From Artocarpus heterophyllus (Eukaryota > Streptophyta > Magnoliopsida > Rosales > Moraceae): 64,000 nt of DNA. Shown piece by piece: positions 25,685 to 38,291 of the stretch. Position 1 is the stretch's first letter, and each line of letters begins with the position of its first letter. The position numbers and the translations under genes are program-made. The notes under the pieces are model-generated. The model was not told the origin of the DNA, did not search any database, and saw only the letters and a program-made list of their open reading frames with translations. The DNA is taken from the NCBI GenBank assembly GCA_025403435.1, contig CM046338.1, positions 17,235,316-17,299,315 on the forward strand, in the 5' to 3' direction.

Positions 25685-28600
25685 ATGCTTCGTTGCAAGA
25701 GTAATTTCACAACTCCTCTCAGCTCATTCACTTCACCTAAAAACAAGCCGTCATCATTTCTTCTACCGACGAGAACAAGCTGCGGGCGTCGTTTCTGCTT
25801 CACCGATGCGACGAGATCTCAGCCGTTGAAATCAGCTGATCATGAGATGTCGGAGGAGACTAGTCTGATTATGACGAGATCAGCCAAGTCGTTCCGTAAC
25901 CGGACCAGTACTGATGAAGCCCAGACTAGTGCTAGTACTGATCAGGATGATCAAAAGACGATCAAGAAGATCAAAGGGAAAGTGGTGTTGATGAAGAAGA
26001 ACGTTCTGGACTTCAATGACTTCAACGCGGCGGTTCTTGATCGGTTTCATGAGTTAGTGGGCCGAGGAGTTTCTCTACAGCTTGTCAGTTCTGTTCAGGC
26101 TGAACCTGGTGAGTTGTACTCACAACTTTATTATTTTATTTTAATTTATTATTTGTTTGTTTATTGATTTTATAAATACTTGTCTTTATGCATCTTCTTC
26201 AAGATGAGTTTACTGACGTATGATAAATAATTTAATGGCTGAATTATTAAAGAATAATGCAAAAGAAAAAGAGAAAAGAAAAAAAAAACCCAAAGAGTCT
26301 GTTCTGTCCCCCAATTATCTAAACCCAATGTCTTTGCTCTAAACACCTTTTGATGAGCCAGAATCACTAAGCACCCAAGCGACATTACGAGCCCGTTTGA
26401 TTCACAGTTTAAAACATAGTGCAAATCTTTTTACTTCATTTTTATCTCTTACAAAAAATTTGATTTTCCGTTTGAATCATGAACTAAAAGAGCCATTCAT
26501 TTCCTGCATTGGTCATTTCATTTCTAAGCAATCAAAAATTCCCTTATAGACTCTGTAAACTACAAATTATTGATGAATCTGTATCATATATAGTCACTGA
26601 ATTTTTTTTAGTATTTTTCTATATTAATATATCCTCTCGTTTTTGTTAAACTAGTTGTTTTTGTTTTTTTTTTTTTTAAATTTTTTGTTGGCATTATTTT
26701 TGTTTGTTACGGTACATTAATTGTGACATTGGCTTTAACTTGAAAAAAAAAAAAACATTTCCCAATACAAGAAAGGCAAAAAATATACCTGCTTTTTTAA
26801 GGCCGAGATACAAGTCGGCCAAATTACAATATTTCATCACCAAATCCATTCTTGGACGATTGCAAGAAGTACAAAATCCAATTTTTTAATTTAACAATTC
26901 ATTAAGAAATTTTCTATTGTTAAAAAAATTTCATGCATGTTACTGACTGTGAAGGGTCAATGCTAGCCTCACTCCCACATGAGCCAAAATTGAGATTTTT
27001 TTTTTTTTTTTTGTTTTTACCAACATGACTTCCAAGTCATATGTAATTACGTCTCCATTTTCAGCTACAGCATTAAAAAATTTCTTACTTCAATCAGAAG
27101 TCATCATTAACTTTAAGACAACCAACACAAATCCAAGTTTCTTTGCAAATGAAATTTTCACATAAAGTCTCTAGAACCAGCTTAACAGGCACTATAACAC
27201 GTTGACCAGGATTCTTGCTTTGAGGACATGTAACATGTTATTGTACTATTAACTTCTTTACTTAAAATTTGAGTATTTTGACATGTTTTCTTTGTAGAAA
27301 ATGGGATGAGAGGAAGAGTTGGGAAGCCAGCATATTTGGAAGATTGGATCACAACAATCAGTCCCTTAACAGCAGGGGACTCTGCATACGAAGTCAACTT
27401 CGATTGGGACAAGAAGATCGGAGTCCCTGGAGCTTTCATAATCAGAAATGAACACCACAGTGAGTTTTACTTGAAGACTCTCACTCTAGAAAATGTTCCA
27501 GGCCATGGTAGACTCCACTTTGTCTGCAACTCTTGGGTTTACCCTACCGATAAGTACAAGAATCATCGCATTTTCTTCGCAAACAAGGTGATCATTTTAC
27601 CAGATTAAAAACCACATTTCTTTCCAATACGCAAGAGACTCTGTGAATGTTAAAAGCGTGTTTGTCAATGAATTTGCAGACATATCTTCCGATTGAAACG
27701 CCTGCAACATTGCGCAAGTATAGAGAAGAAGAGCTAGTGAACTTGAGAGGAGATGGAAAAGGAGAACTTAAGGAATGGGACAGAGTTTATGATTATGCTT
27801 ATTATAATGACTTGGGAAATCCGGATAAAGGTCCAAAGTATAAACGTCCAGTTCTTGGAGGCTCACCTGATTACCCTTATCCTCGCAGGGGAAGAACTGG
27901 ACGACCACCAACAAAAACAGGTAACTTTTTTTTCTTCATCGTTTGTTGAAAGTAGGGAAAATGTTTGTAAGAAGTTAAGTGGTTTTTGGATTTCTGTTAC
28001 TAGGGTATTTACTATCAGTACTTCTCTAATACTTTTTCAGCTATAATCTGTCCAATGACCAATCAAGGACAGTTTTTTTTCCCTTGATTATTGCTATTGC
28101 CTGAAGGGTAGTTGTTCTTGGCACTGATTATACTATTTTTTTCATTTCTTGTTTAATAAGATAAATTTTTGTTTGGAATATCTGTTACTAGAGTAATAGT
28201 TGTGACTGAATATTCCTCTAAATTACATTCTTTTTTTTCTTCTATTTTGAATGTAAGCAGATCCCAAGGTTGAGACCCGGTTGAAGCTTCTTCTGAGCTT
28301 AAACATTTATGCTCCAAGAGATGAGCGATTTGGTCACTTAAAGCTTTCAGACGTTCTTGCTTATGCACTGAAATCCATCGGTCAATTCCTTAAGCCCGAG
28401 CTAGAAGACGTGTTTAACAGCACTCCTAACGAGTTTGACAGCTTTGAGGATGTCCTTAAGCTCTATGAAGGGGGAGTTGAGGTGCCGGAGGGTTTACTTA
28501 AGAGTATTAGAGACAGTACTCCCTGCAGAGATAATCAAGGAGATTTTCCGAACTGATGGCGAACGGCTTCTCAAATTCCCAGTTCCTCAAGTGATTAAAG

Positions 28601-30716
28601 GTAAAATGCACATTGCAATCTATATATACATATTAGAAGATCAATAATATATTAGAATGTATGTTTCTTCATATACTACTTTCTTTAATTATGGCAATTT
28701 TATGATTTTGAGTAGAGGATAAGACTGCTTGGAGTACTGATGAAGAATTTGCAAGAGAAATGCTGGCTGGAATAAACCCTGTCATGATCCGTCGTCTCGA
28801 AGTAACATTCGGTTTCCATTTTATTATACTTTCAGCCTCTATTTTCAAATGGATTCGAACAAAGAAGAGAAACACTCAAACCATTTATTTTTTATATAAA
28901 GATTTTGTTCTCTTCTTTCATCCTTGACAAATTGTCCTTTTTCTGAATTAAACTGCAGCAATTTCCTCCAACAAGCAAGCTAGACCCCAATGTTTTTGGA
29001 GATCATACTAGCAAGATAACCAAAGCACACATAGAGAAGAACTTAAATGGGCTTAGTATAGATGAGGTAATTAATGTTCTCAACTTGTTTTTATTAACAT
29101 AAGATTTTGGCTAGTTTTTTTAGAGCTAACTTTTGGCACGGTTCAACAGGCAATAAAGAACAACAAATTGTTCATATTAGACCACCATGACACTCTAATG
29201 CCATTCCTGAGGCGCATAAACTCGACCTCCACAAAACATATGCCACCAGGACAATCCTTTCCCTGCAAGAAGATGGGACTCTCAAGCCATTAGCGATTGA
29301 ACTGAGCTTGCCGCGTCCTCAAGGAGATAAATTCGGTTGCACAAGCGAAGTCTACACTCCAGCAAACCAAGGCGTCGAAGGCTCCCTTTGGAAACTAGCA
29401 AAAGCTTACGTCGCCGTCAATGACTCTGGCTACCATCAGCTCATCAGCCACTGGTATAATATCATAAAGAAATAATTAGTGTAAAGAAAAATTTTTTAGT
29501 TCAATTTTGTACTAAAATGAATTTGAATGTACAACTTTCATTTCATTTCATTTTTTTTTTTTTTAATTTCAGGTTGCATACGCATGCAGCTATTGAGCCA
29601 TTTGTGATAGCAACAAATAGACAGATGAGTGTGATTCACCCGATTCACAAGCTACTGCACCCTCATTTCCGTGACACCATGAATCTGAATGCAGTTGCTA
29701 GGCAGATCCTGATTAATGCTGGAGGAGCACTTGAGTGCACTGTTTTTCCCGGAAAGTATTCCATGGAAATGACTTCTGCAAGTTACAAGGAATGGTCATT
29801 TCCAGACCAAGCAATCCCTGTTGATCTCATCAAGAGGTAAATCTTTGTGCTTCACTAACTTTACAGGCATATTACTTTAGCATGATTTAGGGTCTAACCA
29901 ATAAAGGATTATCTGTAAACAATGGTTCCAAGCTAAACTTTCTTTTTCCTAAATATTTTCAGGGGAATGGCTGTTAAAGATGAAAACTCTCCACATGGTC
30001 TGCGCCTACTCATAGAGGACTATCCATATGCTGTCGATGGGCTTGAGATCTGGTCAGCCATCAAAACATGGGTCAAGGACTACTGCTCTTTCTACTACAA
30101 AACAGATGAAATGGTTCAAAATGACCATGAGCTCCAATCATGGTGGAAGGAGCTAAGAGAAGTGGGCCATGGGGACAAGAAAGACGAGCCATGGTGGCCC
30201 AAAATGCAGACACTTGAAGAGCTGATAGAAACATGCACAACCATCATATGGATTGCCTCAGCCCTTCATGCAGCCATCAACTTTGGCCAGTACCCTTATG
30301 GAGGGTACCCCCCAAACCGCCCTTCAATGAGCCGTCGTTTAATACCCAAAGAAGGCACTCCCGAGTATGAGGAGCTCAAGACGGACCCAGAAAAGGCCTT
30401 CCTGAAGACAATCACCGGGCAGCTCCTTTCGGTTCTCGGTATTGCCCTTGTTGAGATTCTATCAAGGCATTCTTCCGATGAGGTGTATCTTGGCCAAAGA
30501 GACACTCCAGAATGGACAACAGATGGCGAAGTACTTGAAGCCTTTAATAAGTTTGGAAAGAAGCTATTGGAAATTGAGGAAAAGATTGTGAGGATGAACA
30601 AAGATGAGAAGTTGAAGAACAGAGTTGGGCCAGCTAAGATGCCATACACCTTGTTGTATCCTTCTAGTGAAGGAGGGCTCACTGGCATGGGAATTCCGAA
30701 CAGCGTCTCAATCTAA
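25685..30716 (+). CDS. Linoleate 9S-lipoxygenase-like gene, copy 2, with two single-base frame breaks
   Basis: Nine exons with GT/AG borders: 25685-26108, 27298-27587, 27680-27920, 28261-28600, 28716-28801, 28959-29066, 29150-29453, 29573-29836 and 29963-30716 (2,811 nt). A PLAT-type beta-barrel start ([19 protein letters not shown]) is followed by the catalytic domain. Iron ligands are all visible: two His in HQLISHWLHTH, His and Asn in HAAINF, and the C-terminal Ile of GIPNSVSI. The TV-FPG motif points to 9-oxygenation of linoleate/linolenate. Two breaks exist: one extra base near 28510-28525, after GLLKSI, and one missing base near 29240 (this exon is 304 nt against 305 in copy 1). They cancel over the whole transcript. 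It may be a recent pseudogene or may reflect assembly errors. Residues 1-55 are rich in Ser, Thr and Arg, like a plastid transit peptide, which is unusual for a 9-LOX. Confidence 0.85.
26109..27297 (+). other. Long first intron of lipoxygenase copy 2
   Basis: A 1.19-kb intron with GTGAGT donor and TTTGTAG acceptor. It joins EP to ENGMRG. It is AT-rich with homopolymer runs and no separate gene. Confidence 0.75.
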
Positions 30717-31284
30717 GAAGATTTCTAGAGTTAGACTCTGTTAAATTATTTTTGATGCTGTGAGAGTCTCTAAATTTTTTGAACTGACTTAGTTACTATC
30801 CATTTATAGTGGAATGTTATATGTATGAGAGGTAAAGAAATTGTGGTTGCTGTGCTAAGTTCCAAGTCACTTCAAGAGTGATTTTTCTGTATTAAAAATA
30901 AATGTAATGTAACAAAGCGGTCAAGTCATGTCAAGTAATCAGTTTTGGTAACAAATAGAAAGTAAAATAGCATTAAACCAAAAACTAGTTGTTTACATGG
31001 CGCGCTAGACTACATTTTCCTTCCCCCTAATCCCACGCAAAAGAAAAACTATAGGCGTAGAAAAATCCACGAGATGCTCTTTGAGTCTTCATTTTTCATT
31101 GACTGAAGGTACTATCACTCATCCCAAGTTCATTGACCTGCATGTATATGTGAGACGATTAAGTCATAATCTCAAACAGCAAACATAAACATAAGGCTTT
31201 ATTTACTTAAAAACCAACACTATGATTCCAGTAATCATTCCTGAGAGTTGTAGGACTTTAAGATATCCCTTCTTTTCCCAAAAA
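30717..31284. other. 3' flank of lipoxygenase copy 2
   Basis: Contains the likely 3' UTR and intergenic DNA up to the LRR relic. No other gene is seen. Confidence 0.5.
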
Positions 31285-33670
31285 ATGAGAAAAATCATTT
31301 GCCAAAATCAGTTCCTCATGGTTTACCTCATTTCATTTTGCTTTGTTGCTTCGCATTCTCTTCTTGCCTTTAGATGCCGCTCCGACCAAAGCTCTGCTTT
31401 GCTGTGACTGAAACGAGAGTCTGCAATTCAGAGGCCTTTCCTTGGTGATGCGTCTGAGCCAGTGAACATGGATACTTGGAAAGAAAATAGTGATTGCTGC
31501 TTATGGGATGGTGTGACATGCAATATGTCAACTGGTCATGTGATAAGCTTAGACTTAAGCAAAAGTGGGCTTCAAGTGTCTTTCCCCTCTAACAGCAGCC
31601 TCTTCAGCTTGGACCAACTCGAAGGACTCAATCTCGCCTTCAACAACTTCAACTTTTCCAGAATTCCAATCAAGTTCAGTCAGCTTTCAAGGTTAACTCA
31701 TCTCAATCTCTTTAACTTCAAGTTCTCTGGGAACATCCCTTCAAAATTCTCATTGTTGATGGATTTGGTTTCACATGATCTTTCTGGAAACTATTTATTT
31801 TCCAGTTTGCTAGACATGAAAACCCTTGTCCAAAATATGACAAATTTAACAGAACTCCGCCTAGATGATTTCAAATTTGATTCATCAGTACCCGAATCCC
31901 TAGTAAATTTATCTTCGTTGACACATCTCTCTCTTAGTGGATGCAATCTGGAAGTTGAGTTTCCACAAGATATCTTCCAATTGCCTCATATTCAAACCAT
32001 CATTGTGTAACTATGATTTTATTATTTTTCTTCCTCCGTTTGAGTCTGGTAGCTTTCTAAGGATGTTGCATCTTTCCTTCGCAAACATTTCGGGGAAATA
32101 CCCAATTCAATTGGAAAGCTCAAGTCCTTGAATGTTTTAGATCTCCAACACTATGAACTCTTAAGGGCTATTCCGTCCTCTGTTGGGAATCTGAATCAAC
32201 TTACATTTCTTGACTTATTATACAACAGATTTAGCAGTTATCTTCCAGTTACATTGCGAAACCTTTCTTAGCTCAGGTATCTTGACCTCTCAAACAACAA
32301 GTTTGACAGTCAATTTCCATCTATGCTAGAAAATCTCTCCCAACTCACATATATAGGCCTCTTATCTAACCATTTTAATGGTTCCCTTCCATTGACATTG
32401 GGCAAAAATCTTCCAAAGCTCACCGTTCTTAAGCTTGGTTCTAATTAATTTAGTGGTCGAATTCCATCTTTCATGGGGAACCTTACCCAACGAAGCTATG
32501 TGGACCTTTCTGATAACCTCTTCAATGGAAATTTTCCAATAACATTGGAAAATTTAAACCAACTTCCATTGTTGGATCTCTCAGAAAATCAATTTGCAGG
32601 TCCAATTCCATGATTAAAGTAAACTTGTATGGGAATTTATTCATTGGAGTTGTTCCTCCTTTGTTCACGGTACTTTTTCTGAAGTGCTTATTACTAGATG
32701 ACAACCAGTTTACAGGCCCTCTCAGTATCAAGAATATTTCGCAAACCTGAGAGGTCTTTTGCTTCAGTTCAATACTTTAACGGGCTATTTTGAGTTTGAT
32801 ATCTTCCGCGAGCTACGTGTTCTTGACTTGTCCCATAACAGATTAACAAGAACTCTTCCCAAATGTTTTGCTAGCTCTCTTTCTCAAGTAAACATAGAGG
32901 GCGACAAGTTTCATGGGAGCATACCAAAAATTTGTACAGGAGAATGCAACTTGGAATGGTTGATCCTCGGCCAAAAATAATTAAAGGGGAAGCTTCCACC
33001 ATCATTGACCAAATGCAGAGGATTAAGAGTGCTAGATCTTGCAAAAAACCAATTGCAAGATACATTTTCCTTTTTCTTACAGGCATTACTAAAGTTGGTC
33101 GTACTTACATTAAGATCTAACAAATTCTATGGGCCTATATGGGTTCCTGGTAAATTTTGGGGCTTTGTAGATTTGCACGTTTTTGACTTTGCAGATCTTT
33201 CGTCAGAATACTTTGCAAATTGGAGTGGCGTGACAGGTGCTGCATATGTTCAAGAACTGGGTAGATGGAAAACTCCGTCTGCTTACTATCAACACTTGAC
33301 GGCTTATATGGATGACTTTGATGGTAATATGCTCTGCGAAACTAATTGACCATCTACAAGACCATTGATCTATCAAACAACAGATTTCATGGCAAAGTTC
33401 TGGATAGCATAGGCGAGATCTCATTTCTACTACTACTCAACTTGTCATCCCTTTATCTCTTATGAATGTGGCTTGGCTTGAAGCATTAGATCTCTCCGTC
33501 AACAATCTCTCTAGAAGAACGCTAGAGCAATTCATTTCTCTTTACTTTCTTTCACCTCCAAACGTCTCATAATGGGGCCGATACCACATGGCCACTAGTT
33601 CGATACATTTAACAATGAATCTTACATGGGAAACTTGAAATTATGTGGCTTTCCATTGTCCCGTGAACGT
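31285..33670 (+). pseudogene. LRR receptor-like protein (RLP) pseudogene
   Basis: It begins with a hydrophobic signal peptide (MRKIICQNQFLMVYLISF...) ending near LLAF. An LRR N-cap follows (WKENSDCCLWDGVTC, the CCxWxGVxC pattern), then about 20 recognisable extracellular leucine-rich repeats of the xxLxxLxLxxNxFxGxIP type, and finally a terminal piece reading NLKLCGFPLS, typical of Cf-9-like RLPs just before the membrane region. The membrane segment is missing. Several stops and frame changes interrupt it, starting with TGA at about 31405 and again after 32008, near 32270, 32445, 32620 and 32980. RLPs of this class perceive pathogen or peptide signals at the cell surface with SOBIR1-type partners. 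This copy cannot. Confidence 0.88.
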
Positions 33671-35017
33671 GAGAACTCTAAAAAACTGATTTTTTGTCAT
33701 GGAAGGAATTAATGAAGCATGTTTTAGAAGAAAGTTTATAGGAAAAAAGTTTTATGACGAATGTTTTAATATTTTGTGAATTAATGTTTGAACTTACAGA
33801 GCGCGAGTTCATTATAAGTTCCCTTATGTTGTAGGTAGTTCCACAGAAAACCAATTGACTAGTTGAAGGGTTTGGTGCTACGGTAGACAGATATAAAGAT
33901 TTGGATATGGATATCACTACAAGAAGTCTTCCGCTTGAAAAGAAAAATTTTTATACTGTTTGGAATAGTGTTTGAAAAGTTTTAAGAAAAGAAAAGTTTC
34001 ATAAAGAATGTTTAGCATTTTTACGTCGCAACGGGAGTCGTAACCATTTTTAAAGTATGTTTAAGAAAAAAAATTATTCAACATTTTTTTATTAAGTAAG
34101 ATCAATGTTTTTAAAAGTATATTTAAAGTTAACAAACAATATTTTAAGAAAGTTAACGGCCCAATAGCAAACCAACAGAAACACAAGACACAAAAGCTCC
34201 AAAAGATGAAGCATGCACACACATAGCCAAAAAAGAGAAAAAAAAGAAAAAAAGAAAAGCAATAATCAAAGTTATAAAATGAAGAAGGAATTCAAGGCAA
34301 CAAATAAATAATCTAAACATTACAACAAAATGTGGTTTAGAAGATGCTTAAAAGAGGCAGTTTCTTAGAAAACAGCTGTTATATCCTATGGAAAAGGGAG
34401 AATTCCGTCTTTCAAAAATCCATACCGTGACTTAAATGGCTTTTTTTTTTAATTATTTTATAAACCATCATTTGAAATAAACATTAGATGATGGTTTCCA
34501 ATAAGCCTTTATCTAATTTCCCATTTTTAATATCTTTTCGAAGCGCTGATATCGCGCCCAGTCTTCTCCCTTTCCTTCTTAGCCTCCTCTATGGCCTTAC
34601 CCTGCCTCCATCACCTCTCCTCACTTATGTTGCCTCCACTCCCTTGCCTCCGACTCCTCACCTTGCCTCCCTTGCCTCCGACTCCTTACCTCACCTTCAT
34701 CTCCTCCATCGCCTCCCTCGCATCCATTGCTGTCCCTTCACCTTCCAATATTGAGTTTGGTATGTTTCTTTTTAATTTTATTTTTTATCTAATTACTTTT
34801 TATATATATTTTTCTTTTGTTTAGTTATAACTTATTTGTATAATCTTTTATGAAATTGAAATTGATTGATTTTGGGTATATTAGTTTTAAATTTATTTTG
34901 TTATCTAACTAATTGGGTTTAATTTATGTTTTGCAAGTGGATATTGTTTGAAACTACTTTTAAATTATTTGTATAATTTGGTATGAGACTGAACTTAATT
35001 GATTTTGGGTATGTTAG
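33671..35017. other. Intergenic DNA between RLP relic and CACTA relic
   Basis: AT-rich. A CACTACAAGAAG string occurs at about 33915, and inverted ACCATCATTTGAA/AGATGATGGTTT motifs lie near 34466-34497; both resemble CACTA transposon ends but cannot be paired. A C/T-rich Pro/Leu-coding stretch at 34555-34750 looks like low-complexity sequence, not a gene. Confidence 0.4.
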
Positions 35018-35148
35018 TTTTAGGCTGGAGGGTTGCATTGTACAAAATTGCATAGCCAAAGAAGTCGTAGGATTTTGCTCAGAATAGTTGTCTGATGTCG
35101 AAGAAATTAGTTTGCCAAGGAAGGTTAACATCAACCCGAAAGCAATGT
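35018..35148 (+). pseudogene. CACTA transposase-gene relic, left part
   Basis: Translated on the + strand, this reads like the region conserved in proteins encoded by En/Spm (CACTA) elements (DUF4218-type, with LEGCIVQNCIAKEVVGFCSE, then an in-frame TAG, then LSDVEEISLP). It stops exactly at the target duplication AATGT of the outer LTR element and resumes on the other side at 51572. Confidence 0.65.
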
Positions 35149-37121
35149 TGTAACGCCCCTATATGGGGGTTAACAGTTTTTAATGAGATAAAATAAAAAT
35201 AAATAATAAAAGTAAAACCTTAAAAATAAAATTTGCCCGGGACTTAAATGAAAACTCTCAACTCAAAAATAAAAATATAAACGACAAATAAACCACAGTT
35301 TTAATGTAGCACCTTAAATTTAATAATATAAACTGTTGTCATCATCATTTTAACCCTCAACACATTGTAATACAGTCACAGAAAGTAACAATTGATGCTT
35401 ACATTATCATGAAGAACATTCTTTACAATTGAGCAGTCCCAATGTAATATAGTTACATCACTTCCTCAACTATATTTCTCGTAGCCACCTCACACTTAGT
35501 GAGTCCTGAAAAGATATAAACATAAGGGAATGAGCAACACTATGCTCAGTAGAGAAAGCCATTACTCACCTTTAGGTTTTTATCATTACCACATTAAAAT
35601 CTGCATGGTTAGTAGGTTACATCATATTCCAGATTATGAGGTTTATTATGATCACATCTTATGGATACCGTAGTTAATCATTACCAAGTGTCATAATTAC
35701 ACATTTATACAAATATTACCAATCATCATTGTTCCTAGGTATCCATGTTAAATTGAGTATCACTCAACTCATCGAAACCCAAATGGGCGCACTTGATCAC
35801 CCTATAAACATTCCAAGGGTGTTCCGGTGAGGGGACATCAAGCCCCGAGTCCTCACCAAGTCGATTCCTGTACAGTGTGTTCTGGGACTTTCAACCCAAG
35901 GAAGCGTCATCGCCTTCCCCCTATTTTACCTTTTAGGGTATTCATGCCCAAGGACGTAACCGTCGCCCTCTTCATGTCTCACAATTTCTCTATATTGAAT
36001 CATTATCAATAGAGTTAGTTTTCCTAACCATGCTTCTCAATTTATAACATGTGTCAATTCATTATGTTTCTCGCCGTACAATACAAGACGAGTCCATGTC
36101 ATAGTTTCATATGTGATAATCATATAATATCAGTTCAACATAGATATATATATATATTGCGGCAAAACAATCAATTTTAATTCTATAAAAACCTCACAAA
36201 AGATGAGTAATAGAATCCCTACCTTTTAAGCTTATCAACAGTCTCTTAATCCTGGAATCAATTAACGTTAGCTCCATACTCCCTTGATCCTAAGGCGTGC
36301 ATAAGGACAATTAAAACTAAAGCACAACATACAACTACATTCATAAAATTTATTTTAATTTAATCTTAGAATTTCAAGAAATAACCACTGCCCATAGAGG
36401 TATTATAAAGTTTAACAATATAAATTTTCTGTCTAGGGCATATACACTTAGACTTCATACATATGCTCCAAAATAGCAACAAACATATACTTAGGTTTAA
36501 GAACGCAAATTTGAATAATCCTTTAGTATAAAAGAAAATTTATAAATGAAAGACTAAATTTGTTCATAAGATTCTAACCTCGGATTATGGTTAGTTGGAA
36601 GCTTGAAATGGTTTCAAAACAGGTTCCTTTACTTCGGTATAACTGAAATTCTTGCTCAAATGGAGGTGATGGTGGCTGATTTTTATGGCTGCCTTGAAGA
36701 AGTTCTCTAAGTATTTTGCTTCAGCAAAGAAATGAGAAGAAGAGTGTGGGAACCGTGGAAGAGAAAGGAAGAAAAGATGAAGTCTTTGAAAAGAAGTGAT
36801 AGAAACAATTATAGAGGAGACATGTTGAAGCATGTCACGGAGGAAATAAAGAAAATGAGGGTCAAGAGTAGTTGGAAAAGATATCCTTATGTCTCATCTA
36901 AAGACTTTAACACACATAATGCCAATATGACATTTTTGAGATTTATTAGAAGTTCTAAGGCTTTTTAGTAATCATACTAAATAAATATAGGAGAATTTTA
37001 GAAAATTTAAAAATAGATAAAAATAAATATTATAAAATAAATTTAAATGAAGCAATTTTTTTATACATTAAAAATTAATTTAATTACCTCAATACCCGTT
37101 AGGAGAATAACGGGTGTCACA
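35149..37121 (-). repeat. Outer element LTR (left, 3' in element sense)
   Basis: Runs TGTAACGCCCC...GGGTGTCACA on the + strand, 1,973 bp. It pairs with 49596-51566. Confidence 0.94.
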
Positions 37122-37139
37122 GCTCTACCCCCCTTAAAG
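37122..37139 (-). other. Polypurine tract of outer element
   Basis: The + strand GCTCTACCCCCCTTAAAG is purine-rich on the - strand and abuts the LTR. Confidence 0.75.
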
Positions 37140-37795
37140 AAATTTCGTCATCGAAATTTCAATTCTAGCAATACTAGTAAAAATTATGATTCCACTATGA
37201 TTCCAATTCTGAGTCTAAACCGTTAATGTTGTTTGTCCTCCAAATTTAAGTTATCGTATTTCCACTTATTTACTTGCATAATAAATCTTACTCCTAAATC
37301 CCTCAATAAGAGTATTTCTGACAAGTTTCAACTTATAACACCGTATAATAGTCTAAGAATCTGATCAGGCATACATATTGACCATATCATGATTCCAGTC
37401 CTTCATTGTCCATGGACTGTGATTTACAATCACATTTAAGGAGATTGCCAGAGAAATTTTATATACTTCATCTTTAGGTTCCTTTTCCTTTTTGAGTAAG
37501 GAAAAGTCAAATATATTTGATTTCATACCTCAACTAATAAACTAGAACATAATCATAAAACATATATCACAAACACTTTTATTCAAAACTATACATTAAA
37601 CTTACTCATAGAGATATTAAACGGAATCTCAGAGTTGCAAACATACCCGACATATTTTTCATTAAACAGCTATCCTCATGACACAAACATTCAACCCAAA
37701 TAATATACTCATATTTCATATGGAATATCCCCATAACTGACTCTGGTACTTCCACATAATATTAACAGAATATTACACATTACAAACATAATACG

Positions 37796-37950
37796 GATAC
37801 GTTTCGAGAGTACAAGGCACTCCGTATACCAGCTATCCATATCATGCATGCTTATAGGATACAAAAACATCGATAAACAAAAGATCGGACCTTAAGAAGG
37901 ATGCGTTTCGAGAGCATCAAGTACTCCGTATCCAGCCATCCCGGCATTAG
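37796..37950 (-). repeat. Imperfect direct repeat pair in element 3' internal region
   Basis: Two copies, about 100 bp apart, share TTTCGAGAG and a CTCCGTAT-CCAGC-ATCC block. The same pair occurs in the inner element near 40940-41095, so it is an old structural part of the family. Confidence 0.6.
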
Positions 37951-38076
37951 GCTCAATGAATCTAAAAGATTTAACAACGACGTACCACAAAAAACACAGA
38001 ATACAAGGCAAACGGTTATTCGTAACACACGAAATACGGACACACATGCCTACATGCCAAAGATAAAACAAAAAGA

Positions 38077-38291
38077 TTACAGATGGAGATTCAAATCAAT
38101 TGGCCGCTCCCGGCTTTCCCTTTCCCATTCAAGCTTGGATGTTGCAGTGTCGGATTCTGGATGTATGATTTGCATTTTATCTATCAATTCCTCAGCTGTT
38201 GAAGCAGTGACAAAGATTTGTCTCTCCGATTCTGTAGTGATGTTTTCTTCCACAGCGTAATCTAGAAATTTCAAAAGACCGTCATAAAAAC
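38077..38291 (-). pseudogene. Outer copy LOG-like ORF, C-terminal fragment
   Basis: Encodes the last 69 residues or so of the LOG-like protein and is cut off by the inner element after codon 160. The N-terminal part is at 46504-46978. The piece is otherwise identical in translation to the inner copy. Both fragments lie on the - strand, and the split is flanked by the AAAAC duplication. Confidence 0.88.

Noticed and set aside
33915..33927. CACTACAAGAAG as the left end of a CACTA element
   Set aside because: No matching inverted end was found on the right side, and the motif is short. It could be chance.
34488..34824. Pro/Leu-rich ORFs of 77-88 codons
   Set aside because: They derive from a CT-rich low-complexity tract, and two frames look equally protein-like.
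35827..36012. 61-codon ORF repeated in all four LTRs of the LOG element, and the 80-codon ORF at 36591-36833
   Set aside because: The first is on the strand opposite to the element. The second lies within the LTR and is broken by indels in the inner LTRs. Neither has a recognisable domain.
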